Source: Psilocybe azurescens
Lineage: Eukaryota > Basidiomycota > Agaricomycetes > Agaricales > Agrocybaceae
Length of the DNA: 64,000 bases
Direction: 5' to 3'
Assembly: GCA_023853785.1 (NCBI GenBank)
Contig: JAJIRX010000510.1
Coordinates: 1,054,001 to 1,118,000, forward strand
Part shown: one piece after another, positions 1 to 11,189 of the stretch
How positions within the stretch are numbered: the first letter of the stretch is position 1
Layout of the letters: each line of letters begins with the position of its first letter
The notes under the pieces: generated by a model
Database searches by the model: none
Told to the model about the DNA's origin: nothing
What the model saw: only the letters and a program-made list of their open reading frames with translations
Position numbers and translations under genes: made by a program

Positions 1-3000
1 AGGTTAACCTTAGCAGCTTTTGCGATTGAATTTTAGTCGTAGATTGCAGATCCTCGAAGTTGTACTTTTCATCGGCGGCATGCTGATCAACAATAAAAAG
101 ATCGTCTAAAATAGTCTCATCAGCGGTGTCCAGTGACCCTATGGCCATCGACGGATGTTGTTTTCTTCGGACAATGATAAAGCCTAGGTTAAACTGCCCG
201 ACGATGTCCATAATGGCGAAATCTTGCTTTTCAATGACCCGAGCTAGAGCATCCGCTGCTTTCGCGTCATCATGTGTGTTGGCAATTCCGGCATCGGCGG
301 GCACGCTAGGCGGCACAGCTTCTTCAACATTATCGTTGTCGATCTTACGCTGGTCTAGGCGGAGCTTCTGCGACCAGACACGTTTGATTCTGTCGACATT
401 AAACTTCATGGATATATCACGCCCGTATTTATCGGTCTTGATGACTTCGGGATGTCGTGGCATGTCTTTCTGCGATATGGTCGACGGCGTGGTTGAGGAA
501 CTTTCACGTACTTGGCTGAGCACAGATGTCGAGCGTTGGTGTTCATTTTCGTTCTCGTCTTCATGCTGCTCGTCGTCGTCGTCGATTGTCAGGTCGATGC
601 ATCCCTTTGAAGTATCGGCTGTGGGCTCCAACGTAGGAATGTCAATTGTTGATGCTACTTTCCTTTTCGCCGTCTCCGGTGCAACTTCGTCTTCGTCTGA
701 GTCACCCACTTCATTATCTTGGTCGTCGTCGTCCAATTCATCGACGCCATCTTCTATCTCCGTAGACTCCTCGTCGATCTCTTCCTCCACATCCTCTTCC
801 TCTTCTCCTTCGGGTAGTGATGCCACCATGACCTGAGACGCTGACGAAGAAGATAACCGACTTCCCGTTCGCGCAAACCCGGCCAGTTGTGTGAGCAACG
901 TCTGACTGGGGTTCGCACCCGGCTTTCTCGCTGGTGTAGTAGTTTTCTTGGCCCCCGCTTGGTAGCCGCTTCTCTCCTTTGACGCGGTAGCACTACCGGA
1001 GTGCCGATCTTTATCGGACGTAGTTGGGTTCGTTTCCTTTTCGTTCGCTGCGTAGATTGAGCCCTTTGGGCCGGTGATGATAGTACCTACATCGGACTTT
1101 CTTTTCTTACGAGCGTGAATTGATCCGTCGTCAGGGGCTTCTTCGTCGATTAAGTCCAGTGCCGGAGGCGGTGACGAGCTTAGGCGATTTCGGTGAGTCG
1201 ATGCATTGCGAGGGGGGTCTATGCTAGTTGGATCCGCTTCAAGAGGAGGTGTCGTGCTCAGGCGAGTCGAGATGCCCATCTGACGGCCCCATGTTGTCTG
1301 AGAAGTATCGAGTGTCAACGGTTCTTGAGAAGAGCTCGTATTTTCATCATCGACATTCATGATATCGTCGCGTTTGGAGGCACCATCGTCCTCGAGAATC
1401 GAAGGGTGGCTGGATTTCTCGGGCACAGGAGAAGCCTTTGCTTGAATTGGCGCAGTTGCATATGTCTCCTTTTGGGAATCTTCAGGTGCATCGGAGTTTT
1501 CTTTGTGTTTGGACTGCTCGAGGTTGAGGTTCACTTGCCGAGCGGGTCTTACGGTTGACGATGACGCCTGTGGCAGACTAAGCAAGGTCTGTATTGGCTT
1601 TTTCGAGGTCCCTTGCGTTACACCTCCTCCCAATTCGTACGTGGCTCTGCCAGGCGAGTAAAGAGCTTCTAGGGTAGTCTAAATGATAAAATGAGTAAGA
1701 CATAACATGGAGCAATATGGAAATACAGACCTTCAATGCCGATATAAGATTGCCTTCGCTATGAAGAAGAATGGTCCTTTTGTCTGGACTGACGTTCACA
1801 TCGTACGATTCTGGCGCAAAGTCTATATGAGACTTTGGCGGAGACTTAAAATAATCAACGCACCAGTTGGAATGAGAAAATTGGCCAAAATGAAAGGGTT
1901 TTGAGTGACATTGAAAGACCGGTAGACTTCATTGAAAGCTTTCTGAATCTATATAGCTGTTAGAACACAGGCAAAAGACAAAATCTTGAGCATTTACCTT
2001 GTTCATATTGCAAGGTCGACCGTTTACGTAGAAAAACTGCCTATCTGTCCCTGTTCGTCCACAACCAAGCACAAACTTTGAAATCAAGCCCTCAACTCGC
2101 ACTGAAATTGGCTCGGTATCTTGACTGTGCAGCCGTCAGTAGCTTTTACAGTGTAAAGAGAAAGGTGAAACCAACTTGTGAAGTCGCTTCACGCTGGTTC
2201 GTTCTCGTTCAACTTCGAACGTCAGATTTATATCGACGATGTTGTCCAACGCTTTTGGACCCCACAAAGCAGTGACGGATAAACGACGGGATGGTTCTCC
2301 TAATGTTCGGATTTGCACGGACTTTGGTCTTTCGCTTGATTCAGTGTATTCAGATTGGTAGAGGTTAAGTGGGCATACCCTTTTTCAGGCTGGTTGCTAA
2401 CTGTTAAGCGAATTCCAGGCGATTCGGAGCATGGTCCCAGTGCATATGCATTCAGAAGCGATAAGGCTTTCCCAAATTCCCGTTTAACATTTCGCTCGAA
2501 CTCCTTCCTTCGAACGGGCAATGGTTTGAATAGATTTGTCATCGTAATGGTTGTACCTTGCTGTTTCACGATGAGGGACCGGACAATGACGACGAAAGGA
2601 CCACTTACAGTTCTGGCGACCCTATTCCTTCCTTTCACCTTCCCGCCAGAATCCATGGTAAGAGCTACACCCTGCGGCGCCGTCGTCGAGGTTGCTGTGT
2701 ACACTGTCATTTCTTCACTCAAGGCACATAGTGAAGATAGTGCTTCTCCTCTGAAGCCGAAGGTCCGGACAGTGGTGAGGTCGGAGAATGTTTCAAGCTT
2801 GGATGTGTGGTGCTTGAGAGCTTTGGGTAGAATTAGCCAAAGAAACACGCGTTTTTTCGCGTAGAAAATGCACCTATACTATCGTAGTCGTCTTCAGGTA
2901 TTCCTGAGCCATTGTCTATGACTTCAATCGAGGCCAGACCATAGTTCTTGAATCGAATTTCTATCATAGAACGCTTAGGACGCATGTTGCGTGTCACGAA

Positions 3001-3147
3001 AACATATATCTCACCAACATTCGTAGACCCAGCATCAATACTATTTTCGAGCAATTCTTTAACCGCAGTCTGAAGATCCACGACGACCTGCCCAGAGGTA
3101 ATGCGATGTATCGATGTTTTGTCTATTGCTTTTATGCATTTTGACAT
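1..3147 (-). CDS. PMS1: DNA mismatch repair protein PMS1 (MutL family), 3' end cut off by window edge
   Basis: MutL-family ATPase that pairs with MLH1 to process DNA mismatches in the nucleus. The N-terminus, read leftwards from the ATG at 3147, has the GHKL ATPase motifs [10 protein letters not shown] and [10 protein letters not shown], then [15 protein letters not shown]. The transducer domain follows ([57 protein letters not shown]). A long acidic, Ser-rich linker covers about 1560-330. At the left edge the frame reads [17 protein letters not shown], which fits the DQHA(X)2E(X)4E endonuclease motif of yeast PMS1 / human PMS2, so this is not MLH1. Introns placed from frame: 2961-3014, 2821-2873, 2561-2608, 2329-2378 and others further left. 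Those at 2961-3014 and 2561-2608 are multiples of three without a stop, so retention would not break the frame. Roughly the last 150-200 residues lie outside the window. Confidence 0.93.
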
Positions 3148-4110
3148 TTTGAGATTTGAGAAAGATGTGATGATATTAGATAGAGTGTTAAATCATAGAA
3201 GGGTTTTAATCGTTGAGTTCCATTGCACTTTCGCCCTGTAAAAGTTTGAAGAGAATTCGGACGCTCGATTCGAGCAGTAATTACAACGGTGCTAACACGG
3301 CGGACATTCAAATATTGTCACGCCGATGAAAATTGAAACACCTGCCGAGACACTTTCAAGAGGGCTGTATGGATGCATTTGATGTGACAAACTGGTTGTG
3401 GCCCGAATATTTTTTGACAGCTATGTAGCTTTACAACAATTATGCCTTGACTTTGCACATTAACCCCAGGCACGACCTGACATTTAAATGTTCCCTGTGT
3501 AACAAAGCTCAGTCTGAGCAGGTAGTGAGATTTGCCCGAAGCGGAGCTTGAATATGTTGAACATCGCCGCATTTATTTTACTTTGCGCTTTTCGCCATTG
3601 TTACGCCAGTGAAATACCGCCACAAAGACAGGGTTCAAACTCTTCTTGCTGCAGGCCGCGCTGAGAAATCAAGGCTAAAGCTGGCAGTAAACCTTCTTGA
3701 AATAGCACTCGGATGACTTGGAGACTTTTTGATTCTCTCTCAGTGATTTTCTCTCGGTAATTCACTCTCAGTGTCTCACCCGAACGACGAACTCCATAAA
3801 CCACACTGAAGCTTGGACCCAGTGATCAAATCATATGCACTTACTTATGACATTGACAGATATGTTGCATGGAATCGGAGCAGAACAGACTAGTAGGAGC
3901 GCAACAGACTAGCGGGAGCGTCTGCCGCGACGCCAGAAGCTCAAAACTTGCAACTGCGATCAATCAACCAACTTTCACTTTCGGATGCGATTAATCAAAA
4001 TGGACAGTCACTAGTCAATGCTTAAATTGTGATGCTAATGCATATCAAATAACTTCATGCATACATAGTACGACGTCTCTCTTGCTCTTCCCCCCTGCCT
4101 CGTCTTCACT
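3148..4110. other. divergent intergenic region between PMS1 and the ABC transporter
   Basis: About 960 bases that must hold both promoters. Minus-strand open frames at 3318-3572 and 3601-3804 have no recognisable motif or splice-linked partner and look like chance frames. Two near-repeats of 'aacagactag(t/c)(a/g)ggagcg' lie at about 3887-3920. No other structure was seen. Confidence 0.5.
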
Positions 4111-7100
4111 ATGGATATCGATCTCGAGCTCATTTACAATTTGAGTCTGTGGGCGGGAATAATGGGCAGTCTTCTGGCACTTTTAAAGTCTGCACACGCG
4201 AAGCGAGGCGCCATCGAAATAATGGATTCACCCTCTCCAACTTTAGGCGCAATCTCGACCAATGAGAATGGTGGAACTTTCTTTGCTGGCGTCATTCAAC
4301 CCGAAGATATGACAAACGGCGACATTGTCAACGAAGACGCGTTTTGGTCCAAGGCAAGTATATCCATAGCTTTCTCATTCGGGTGTGACTATGGCTAATA
4401 ACACAGCTCACAGGTATTTCGCATGAAGATCTATATGGTGGCAATCCAGACCGCAATTTGCCTCCTTGAGATGGCATCACTCTTCTCGACATCGACACAT
4501 AATTGGAGAAATTTCACATATGCAATCCTTTCCCTATATCTTCTCGGCTTGGAGTGGAGGTGGATGCTCTCCTCGCATCATCACACCACATTACACCCTC
4601 ATATCATCGTGCTGGTGACTACAGCGGCTGTCATGTCTCTTGTGACCTCCACAAACTCGAGGCCTGTCGCAATTCGCGAGTACCACGGGGTAAAATGGAC
4701 TACCGCCTCGCTTTATGGAATCTTGTCTGGAATATCATTCTCCGTTCCTCAGGGTCCTGGCTTTTATTATCCTCACAAACGTGTATATCCTCTAAATCAA
4801 AGTTCAGAAAATACCCCCCTCACTGATGCGGAAGAGAACGTCTGCTATTCAATATGTAAGCATCAATTCCGTGAAAATCAAGTTTACCCATGCGCTAAGT
4901 ATTGTTGTTTCTTAGCTGGTTCTTTCTGGGACAATTTGGTTTTCTCGTACACTCATTCAGTCCTGGAATTGGGGAAATTTTTGCGCAGCATCGATATTAA
5001 AGACCTCCCTGTGCTGCCGGCTAACATGCGAGCCCCGTACAATTATGCCCGGGCGCAGTCTTTATTGACCCAGAGCGCCTCTTCCATCGTCACATCGATG
5101 CTGCCATCCGATACCTCTGGATATAAGCTAGGCCGTCGGATCATCTCTACAAACGCCGCTTCGTTCACACTGCAATTCATTTTGGCCGTATTGACAGCAG
5201 TCACTTTTTACGGTCCAGCCTGGTTCCTACAGAAGTTTGTCAAATTTCTTGAGACGCCTTTCGAGAATAGGGACATATATCAAGGATGGGTCTACGTTGC
5301 TGGGCTGACCGCTGCCAGTGTAATATCTGTTCTAAGTAAGCTATATACGATTCCGACATGTCTCGGTTCTGGTTTCCCAACGCTCAACTATCTATTTCAG
5401 TTTCACAGCAGCTTTGGAAGGTTTCGAACAATGACTTGGAGATCCAAATCCGGCTCCAGCTTAATAGCATGCTCTATGCTAAAACACTTGTCCGCAAGGA
5501 TATAACATCGGCTTCAGCTGCAAGCGCTCCAGATGAAGATGCCGATTCAGACACAGAGGCCAATGAGGACTTCGCGAGTAAGACACAAGTCATGACTCTG
5601 ATGACTGCCGATACAGATCGCGTTTGTGAATTTGCATGGCATATTCTTACTCTTATTGGTACACCTTTCCATTACCACTCTCTTCATAGTAGGTTAACTC
5701 AAAGCCAGACTCTCCCATCGAAATTGTCGTCGGGATGGTAATCCTTTATAAACTTCTCGGTAAGTTGTTCTCAGATAGATATAACCCATGTGTGAGAGCC
5801 TAACCTAGCATTCCGTAGGGGTGTCAAGCATAGTCGGGATTAGCACTCTCCTCATTATCGTCCCGATAAATCAACTTACGGGAAAGACCCTTCTTGGTAT
5901 GTATGACAATCTTAAGAACAGCATTCAGCCCGCGCGACACGTACTTTCTCACCACGCTGACGTCAATTCCATTAGGTACACAGGAAAGTTTAATGAAAAC
6001 CAGAGACGAAAGGGTTGGTATAATGAACGAGGCATGTATTTTCCTTCACCGGTTGTGCTGAAGTTATACTCATCAAACAATTGTTTTGACAGATTTTGGG
6101 AGGAATCCGCATGATCAAGGTAGGCCGCGTTCTCCTTTGTTGTCTATGTACATAGTTATTTATTCGGACATCTTTAGTTCATGGCCTGGGAACGAAGTTA
6201 TAGTAAGAGAGTCCTTGACATCCGTGAAAAGGAAATAAAACACCAAAAGGAAACCTTCATTGTTGAGGTTAGCTCAACATTGCATTTCTTCCGGCGTTCT
6301 TACTAATGCGGTGTCAATCGTGTAGACCCTGTGGACACTACTCTGGCAAGTACATCTCCATTGAGTAGCAGAAAAATTAACGATGTATCTAAATCTAAAA
6401 CAGGAGCGCTTCACCTATAATTGTCATCCTAGTGACGTTCTATCACTTCACCGTTATCCAAAAACAGAATTTAATCCCCTCCATTGCATTTCCATCTGTA
6501 CGTTCTAAATCTGCGCCTTTTTCGCATTTCGCTGACTATGCATCCACATGTTTAGATTATTGGTGCGCCGCATCAGATTACTAATTTTACACTTTATGTA
6601 TTGAACGCATTTAAGTCTTTTCCACCCTGAAATACGCACTGAATGCTTTGCCGGAAGCATTGGCTAAAATGATGCAGGTAATGTTGGGGAAATAAGCCAT
6701 CTACTCTACTTTAACAAAGAATCCTACTCTAGAGCTTGGTCTCTCTTCGTCGAATTGCGAAATATCTCGAGTCTTCCGAGCTATGTCTCGTACCCAGCGG
6801 GAGCGCTCATTCCACGACGTCAATTGCTTTTGAAAACTGCACCCTCACATGGCCACAGCTTACCCCTTCAAGTTATCCGCTCTTTTCGCTTTCGAACATT
6901 GATGTGGCGTTTCCTCTAGGAAAGCTGACACTCGTCTGCGGTAGAGTTGGGTCGGGAAAGACGCTCCTCCTACTTGGTAATTTGTTGATTTACAGTAGTA
7001 TATCAACACATTTATGATACTGATGTCTTCGCATTTATTCAGCCCTACTCGGAGAAGCAGAGGTTCTGGTGGGCAATATACGCTGTCCGAGAACGCCTCC

Positions 7101-10100
7101 CAACTTTCAAGCATTGGCGTGTAAGCATCCCATAGCCGATGAAGATTGGATAGTAGAAGGGGTCTGTGCCTACGTCCCACAGGTAGATAATGATGTTTCG
7201 CTCTATGCTCTACTGTGTTAATTCGTGATCTGTCTCCTCTGAAGACTGCATGGCTTCGGAATGCCTCAATCAGAGGTACAGGAATGATAATATCAATATG
7301 TTCTGAAATACTGACCGCTTTACAGAAAATATTCTCTTCAATTTACCATACAACTACTTTCGTTATCAGAGAACCTTAGCAGTAAGTGCGAATGCTTGCC
7401 AATTTAAACATCTGATAGATATGTCAACATTCAGGCCTGCGCTTTGGTGAACGATATCAAAATTCTTGAAGATGGCGATCTCTCCGAAATTGGCGAGAGT
7501 GGGGTATGCCCGATTCCCTGCTCTATTTGCCGATTGCCGATTACTTACTTCCAGTAGGTGAATCTCTCAGGTGGCCAAAAAGCAAGAGGTATGGATTCAT
7601 CTACAACTCGCTCGTTGTACACACTCTCAATCCTTTTCATTAAAGTCTCTTTAGCAAGAGCCATCTATTCTCGTGCATCGGTTCTATTTTTAGACGATGT
7701 TCTTTCTGCGGGTACGTAAGAGCTTCTTTGTCAAGATTAAGAGGTCCTAATTCACCGGATCTCCAGTTGATGCCCATACAGCAGACCACATCTACCGGGA
7801 GTGTCTTAAAGGAGACTTGATGCGGGGTCGCACTGCAATTCTGGTTTCGCACCATGTTCATCTATGTGCCCCCGGAGCCGATTACGTCGTAGCTCTTGAC
7901 CATGGTCGAGTTCAATTTCAAGGATCCCCTGAATCATTCTTGACATCAGAGCTTGGAAATAGTCTTATCTTGTCTGCGCCGCCAAATCTCTTGGATACTG
8001 TCCAAGGCCCTAACGTACCTGATGATGCGGCTGACCAGAAATTCAGTGGCAAAACCCCAGATTCAATCTCGGAAGTTAGCGAGTTTACGGTCATTTCCTC
8101 AGCTGAGCAAACTGTGAAGAGTTCTCCAAGGAGGTTTGTGGAGGAGGAATTACGGGCCGTAGGAGCAGTCAAAGATAATGTATGGTACACGTATTTCTGT
8201 GCCTGTGGGTCACCCCTGTACTGGTCTTTACTCTCATTGGTCCTGGTGGCCGCAGCCATATCCCCAGTGCTTGAGAATACTTGGCTAAGGTAAGCTTTAT
8301 ATATGTTTTACATCCAGTGCCGCTTAAACAACTTCGATGGACGTAGACGGTGGGCCAGCAGACAGCCGTTTGACCAGGATCAAAGTCCGGGATATTACGT
8401 CGCCGTGTACGCAGGCATTGCTACCGTTGGTGTTCTAATTGGTGGTTTAAGGTGGCTTGTACTCTATTATGGTTCATTACGCGCATCGAGGTCACTATAC
8501 GCCAAGTTACTCGAAGCCATCCTGTTTGCCAAAATTAGGTTTCATGACACGGTCTCTCGTGGACGTATTCTCAACAGGTTTGGAAGAGATTTCGAAGGCA
8601 AGTGCGGTACTATTTTGGATCATTGTTCGGTGAACTCATGCTCGTTGGCCTTCAGTTGTTGATAGCCATCTTTCAAATGATCTGGGTCATGCTATAACAT
8701 TGTCTCTGTCAACTTCTACCTCCCTTATCACCATTGCTGTAGTAGTGGGCTGGCCCTTTTTAATCTTGGTGATTATCTTGGGATATTTTTACATGAAAGG
8801 TACGTGCCGTAAAAGCCCTCGTTTGGTCATATGTAATATGTGCCAGTACTCATTTTCGCAACACTTCTCTTCCGCAGCATCCAAGGTGTGCTCAAGTGAA
8901 TGTTTTGTCAATCAATCCACTGATGTGGCCGTCACCGGAAGCTTTATGGCCAAGCGTGTCGAGAATTAAGGAGATTAGGTATGGCTAGACATAAAGATAA
9001 CAGAGTGCGGGCTCAGTGCTGACAGCTTTTAGAATCGACGACACGATCGCCACTATATTCTATGTATGGAGAAACCATTGCCGGAGTGGCTGTTATAAGA
9101 GCCTTTGGGGCGAGCTCTGTATCGATGAGGAACATGTTACGCTGTCTTGACATGGTATGCAGAATTAAGACGCCTTCAAATCATCCATGATGTTTATCTT
9201 GTTCGATCGGCAGAATACTAATCCGTTTTATTGGATATGGAACGGTAAGAATCATCCAACACTTTCAAGTTACATTAAAATCTAAAACAATCTTTGTAGT
9301 CAATCGTTGGATTTCTACGCGTTTCAGTCTTATCTCCAGCACGATTGTTACAGTATCTGCTGTGATATGTCTGGTGACGCCTTCCATCGATGCTTCCATG
9401 GCGGGTTTTATCCTTGCCTTTGCATCCACTGTGAACGAGGATGTTCTCTATGCTGTACGTCTCGAACCGTATGTCGTATGGTACAGTTTACTTCATTTGC
9501 CAAATAGGTGCGCTTCTTTGTAAAGCTTGAGCAGTCAATGGTAAATTTCAGCCTGAATGATTTCTATTGCAAATTTCTGACCTCATAATATGAAGATTGC
9601 AGTTGAACGCATCAAAGAGTATGCTGCAGTCGAATCCGAAGCACCAGAATTTACCGATGTCATCATCCCAAAAGACTGGCCGACAAAAGGCGAAGTCGTT
9701 TGTGAAAATCTCTCCGTTCGTTATGCTGTACGTCCATACTGTTATTTAGACAACCTTCTGCGTTCTTGACACCAAAAGCTTCATTTTAAGGACGCCCTTA
9801 GCGAGTTGTCTTTTGCCATCCAATCAAGGGAGAAGGTATGCCTTCAATTATCTTACTCGACTGACTACATCTCAGACGTTATAGATCGGTGTCCTCGGCC
9901 GCACTGGATCGGGAAAAAGTACACTTGCGCTCTCTTTTTCAGGCTTATCGAAGCATCTGCTGGCCGCATGCTTATTGATGGCATTGATATATCAAAGATA
10001 GGTCTGACGGACCTCCGAAGCGCATTAAATATCATTCCTCGTACGTTTGGGTCACCGTCATCGATGCACATAATCTGATCTGACTTTTTGTTTTCTCCTT

Positions 10101-11073
10101 GCAGAAGATTCCACCATACTCAGTGGAACCCTGCGCTCAACATTGGATGTATTCGGGCAACATTCAGACGCAGAAATTGTAAATCATCTCATGCCTCAGT
10201 CTCTTCGTGACATCTCCTAAACTGTTTAACTAGTACGACGCTCTTCGCAGAGTGCACCTCATTCCTCCTTCTCATAATGTGCTCAGCTCGGACTGCTGTA
10301 CACCTATTAGTAATAAATTTGCCAACCTAGACGCCAATGTTTCGGAAGCAGGAGACAATTTCTCTATGGGGTGCATACACTTTCACATATTCAGAGCCAT
10401 CGGTACTAAAATATCTGCGCAGAGAAAAACAACTCCTATGTATGGCACGAGCTTTGTTGAAAAGGGCTAAAATACTCATAATGGATGAGGTGCGCCCTTG
10501 TGTGGCTGCGCGCCGTCGCTTATTTTCTAACGTATACCTGCATCCCTATGGAAGGCCACTGCAAGGTGATGACCACTTCTTTTCGATTGGATGTGTTCCT
10601 TCTAACGTAATCGACAGCGTCGACTATGCGACTGACGAACATATCGGAAATGTCATACGCGAGTAAGAAGACCTTATTTATGCTAGATAGTCTTGCTGGA
10701 GTCAACTTATTCTTCTACTTTATCAAGGGAATTTGCAGAGACCACGATCATTACTATCGCTCATCGTATTCGAACAGTGATAGATTACGACAGAGTATGC
10801 TCGCTGATGCTCCTTACTAGATTTTCCAAGGCTGATGTGTTCTCCCATAGGTTATGGTATTCGATGAGGGTAAACTGATCGAATTTGAAAGGTACCACCT
10901 TTTGGCTCCTGTCTTTCATTTCATTCATTGCGTTTGTGTTGACATTTGTGCTCTATCGTAGGCCTGCTTTTCTATTACAGAACACACAATCGATATTCTA
11001 CAACCTGTGCAAATCCACTGGGCCAGAAGAGTTTGAAAATTTAAAGCACCTGGCTGGCATTGAGTGTACTTAG
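4111..11073 (+). CDS. ABC transporter, subfamily C (MRP/YCF1-like), about 40 exons
   Basis: Full-length ABCC exporter, expected in the vacuolar or plasma membrane. N-terminal helices (4111-4850) precede the first transmembrane domain (about 4920-6670; WKVSNNDLEIQIRLQLNSML; SLMKTRDERVGIMNE). NBD1 spans about 6720-7990 with Walker A GRVGSGKT, signature NLSGGQKAR and Walker B LFLDDVLSAVD. The second transmembrane domain runs about 8160-9600 (STTRSPLYSMYGETIAGVAV). NBD2 covers 9640-11073 with Walker A GRTGSGKST, signature FSMGEKQ and Walker B/D-loop ILIMDEATASVD. NBD1 has Asp where NBD2 has the catalytic Glu, the usual ABCC asymmetry. I place about 39 introns, giving about 1,500 residues with no frame break. 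Three micro-exons (7, 8 and 11 nt) and four GC-AG introns (4354, 6032, 6346, 8598) are needed to keep the family motifs in frame. The substrate cannot be told from sequence. Confidence 0.92.
6556..6562 (+). other. 7-nt micro-exon of the ABC transporter
   Basis: The exon attattg lies between intron 6498-6555 (gtacgt...tttag) and intron 6563-6615 (gtgcgc...tttaag). Inclusion gives IAFPSIIVFSTLKYALNALP, which matches the ABCC pattern at this point. Skipping it loses the frame and meets a stop. Confidence 0.75.
8878..8885 (+). other. 8-nt micro-exon of the ABC transporter
   Basis: The exon catccaag lies between intron 8800-8877 (gtacgt...cgcag) and intron 8886-8941 (gtgtgc...ggaag). Inclusion yields YMKASKLYGQACRELRRL, matching the cytoplasmic loop of the second transmembrane domain. 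A direct 8799-to-8942 splice is out of frame. Confidence 0.7.
10555..10565 (+). other. 11-nt micro-exon encoding the NBD2 D-loop
   Basis: The exon gccactgcaag lies between intron 10490-10554 (gtgcgc...ggaag) and intron 10566-10617 (gtgatg...gacag). It supplies ATA and part of Ser in the near-invariant MDEATASVD. Skipping it would remove the D-loop and shift the frame. Confidence 0.85.
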
Positions 11074-11189
11074 TAGAGGGCTTCAAGTATTATTTTATTG
11101 TTTTATTTAGTATGAATCTATACAATATGTAGGTCGCTCTGCATATAACACAAGTTTTATTGGTAAATAGCTCAGAGTGAAAGCCAGGA

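Noticed and set aside
126..836. 236-codon plus-strand open frame
   Set aside because: It is the mirror of the acidic, Ser-rich linker of PMS1 on the minus strand, whose frame and flanking domains are clear.
3318..3804. Two minus-strand open frames upstream of PMS1
   Set aside because: No motif, no splice partner, and the region must serve as promoter for two genes.
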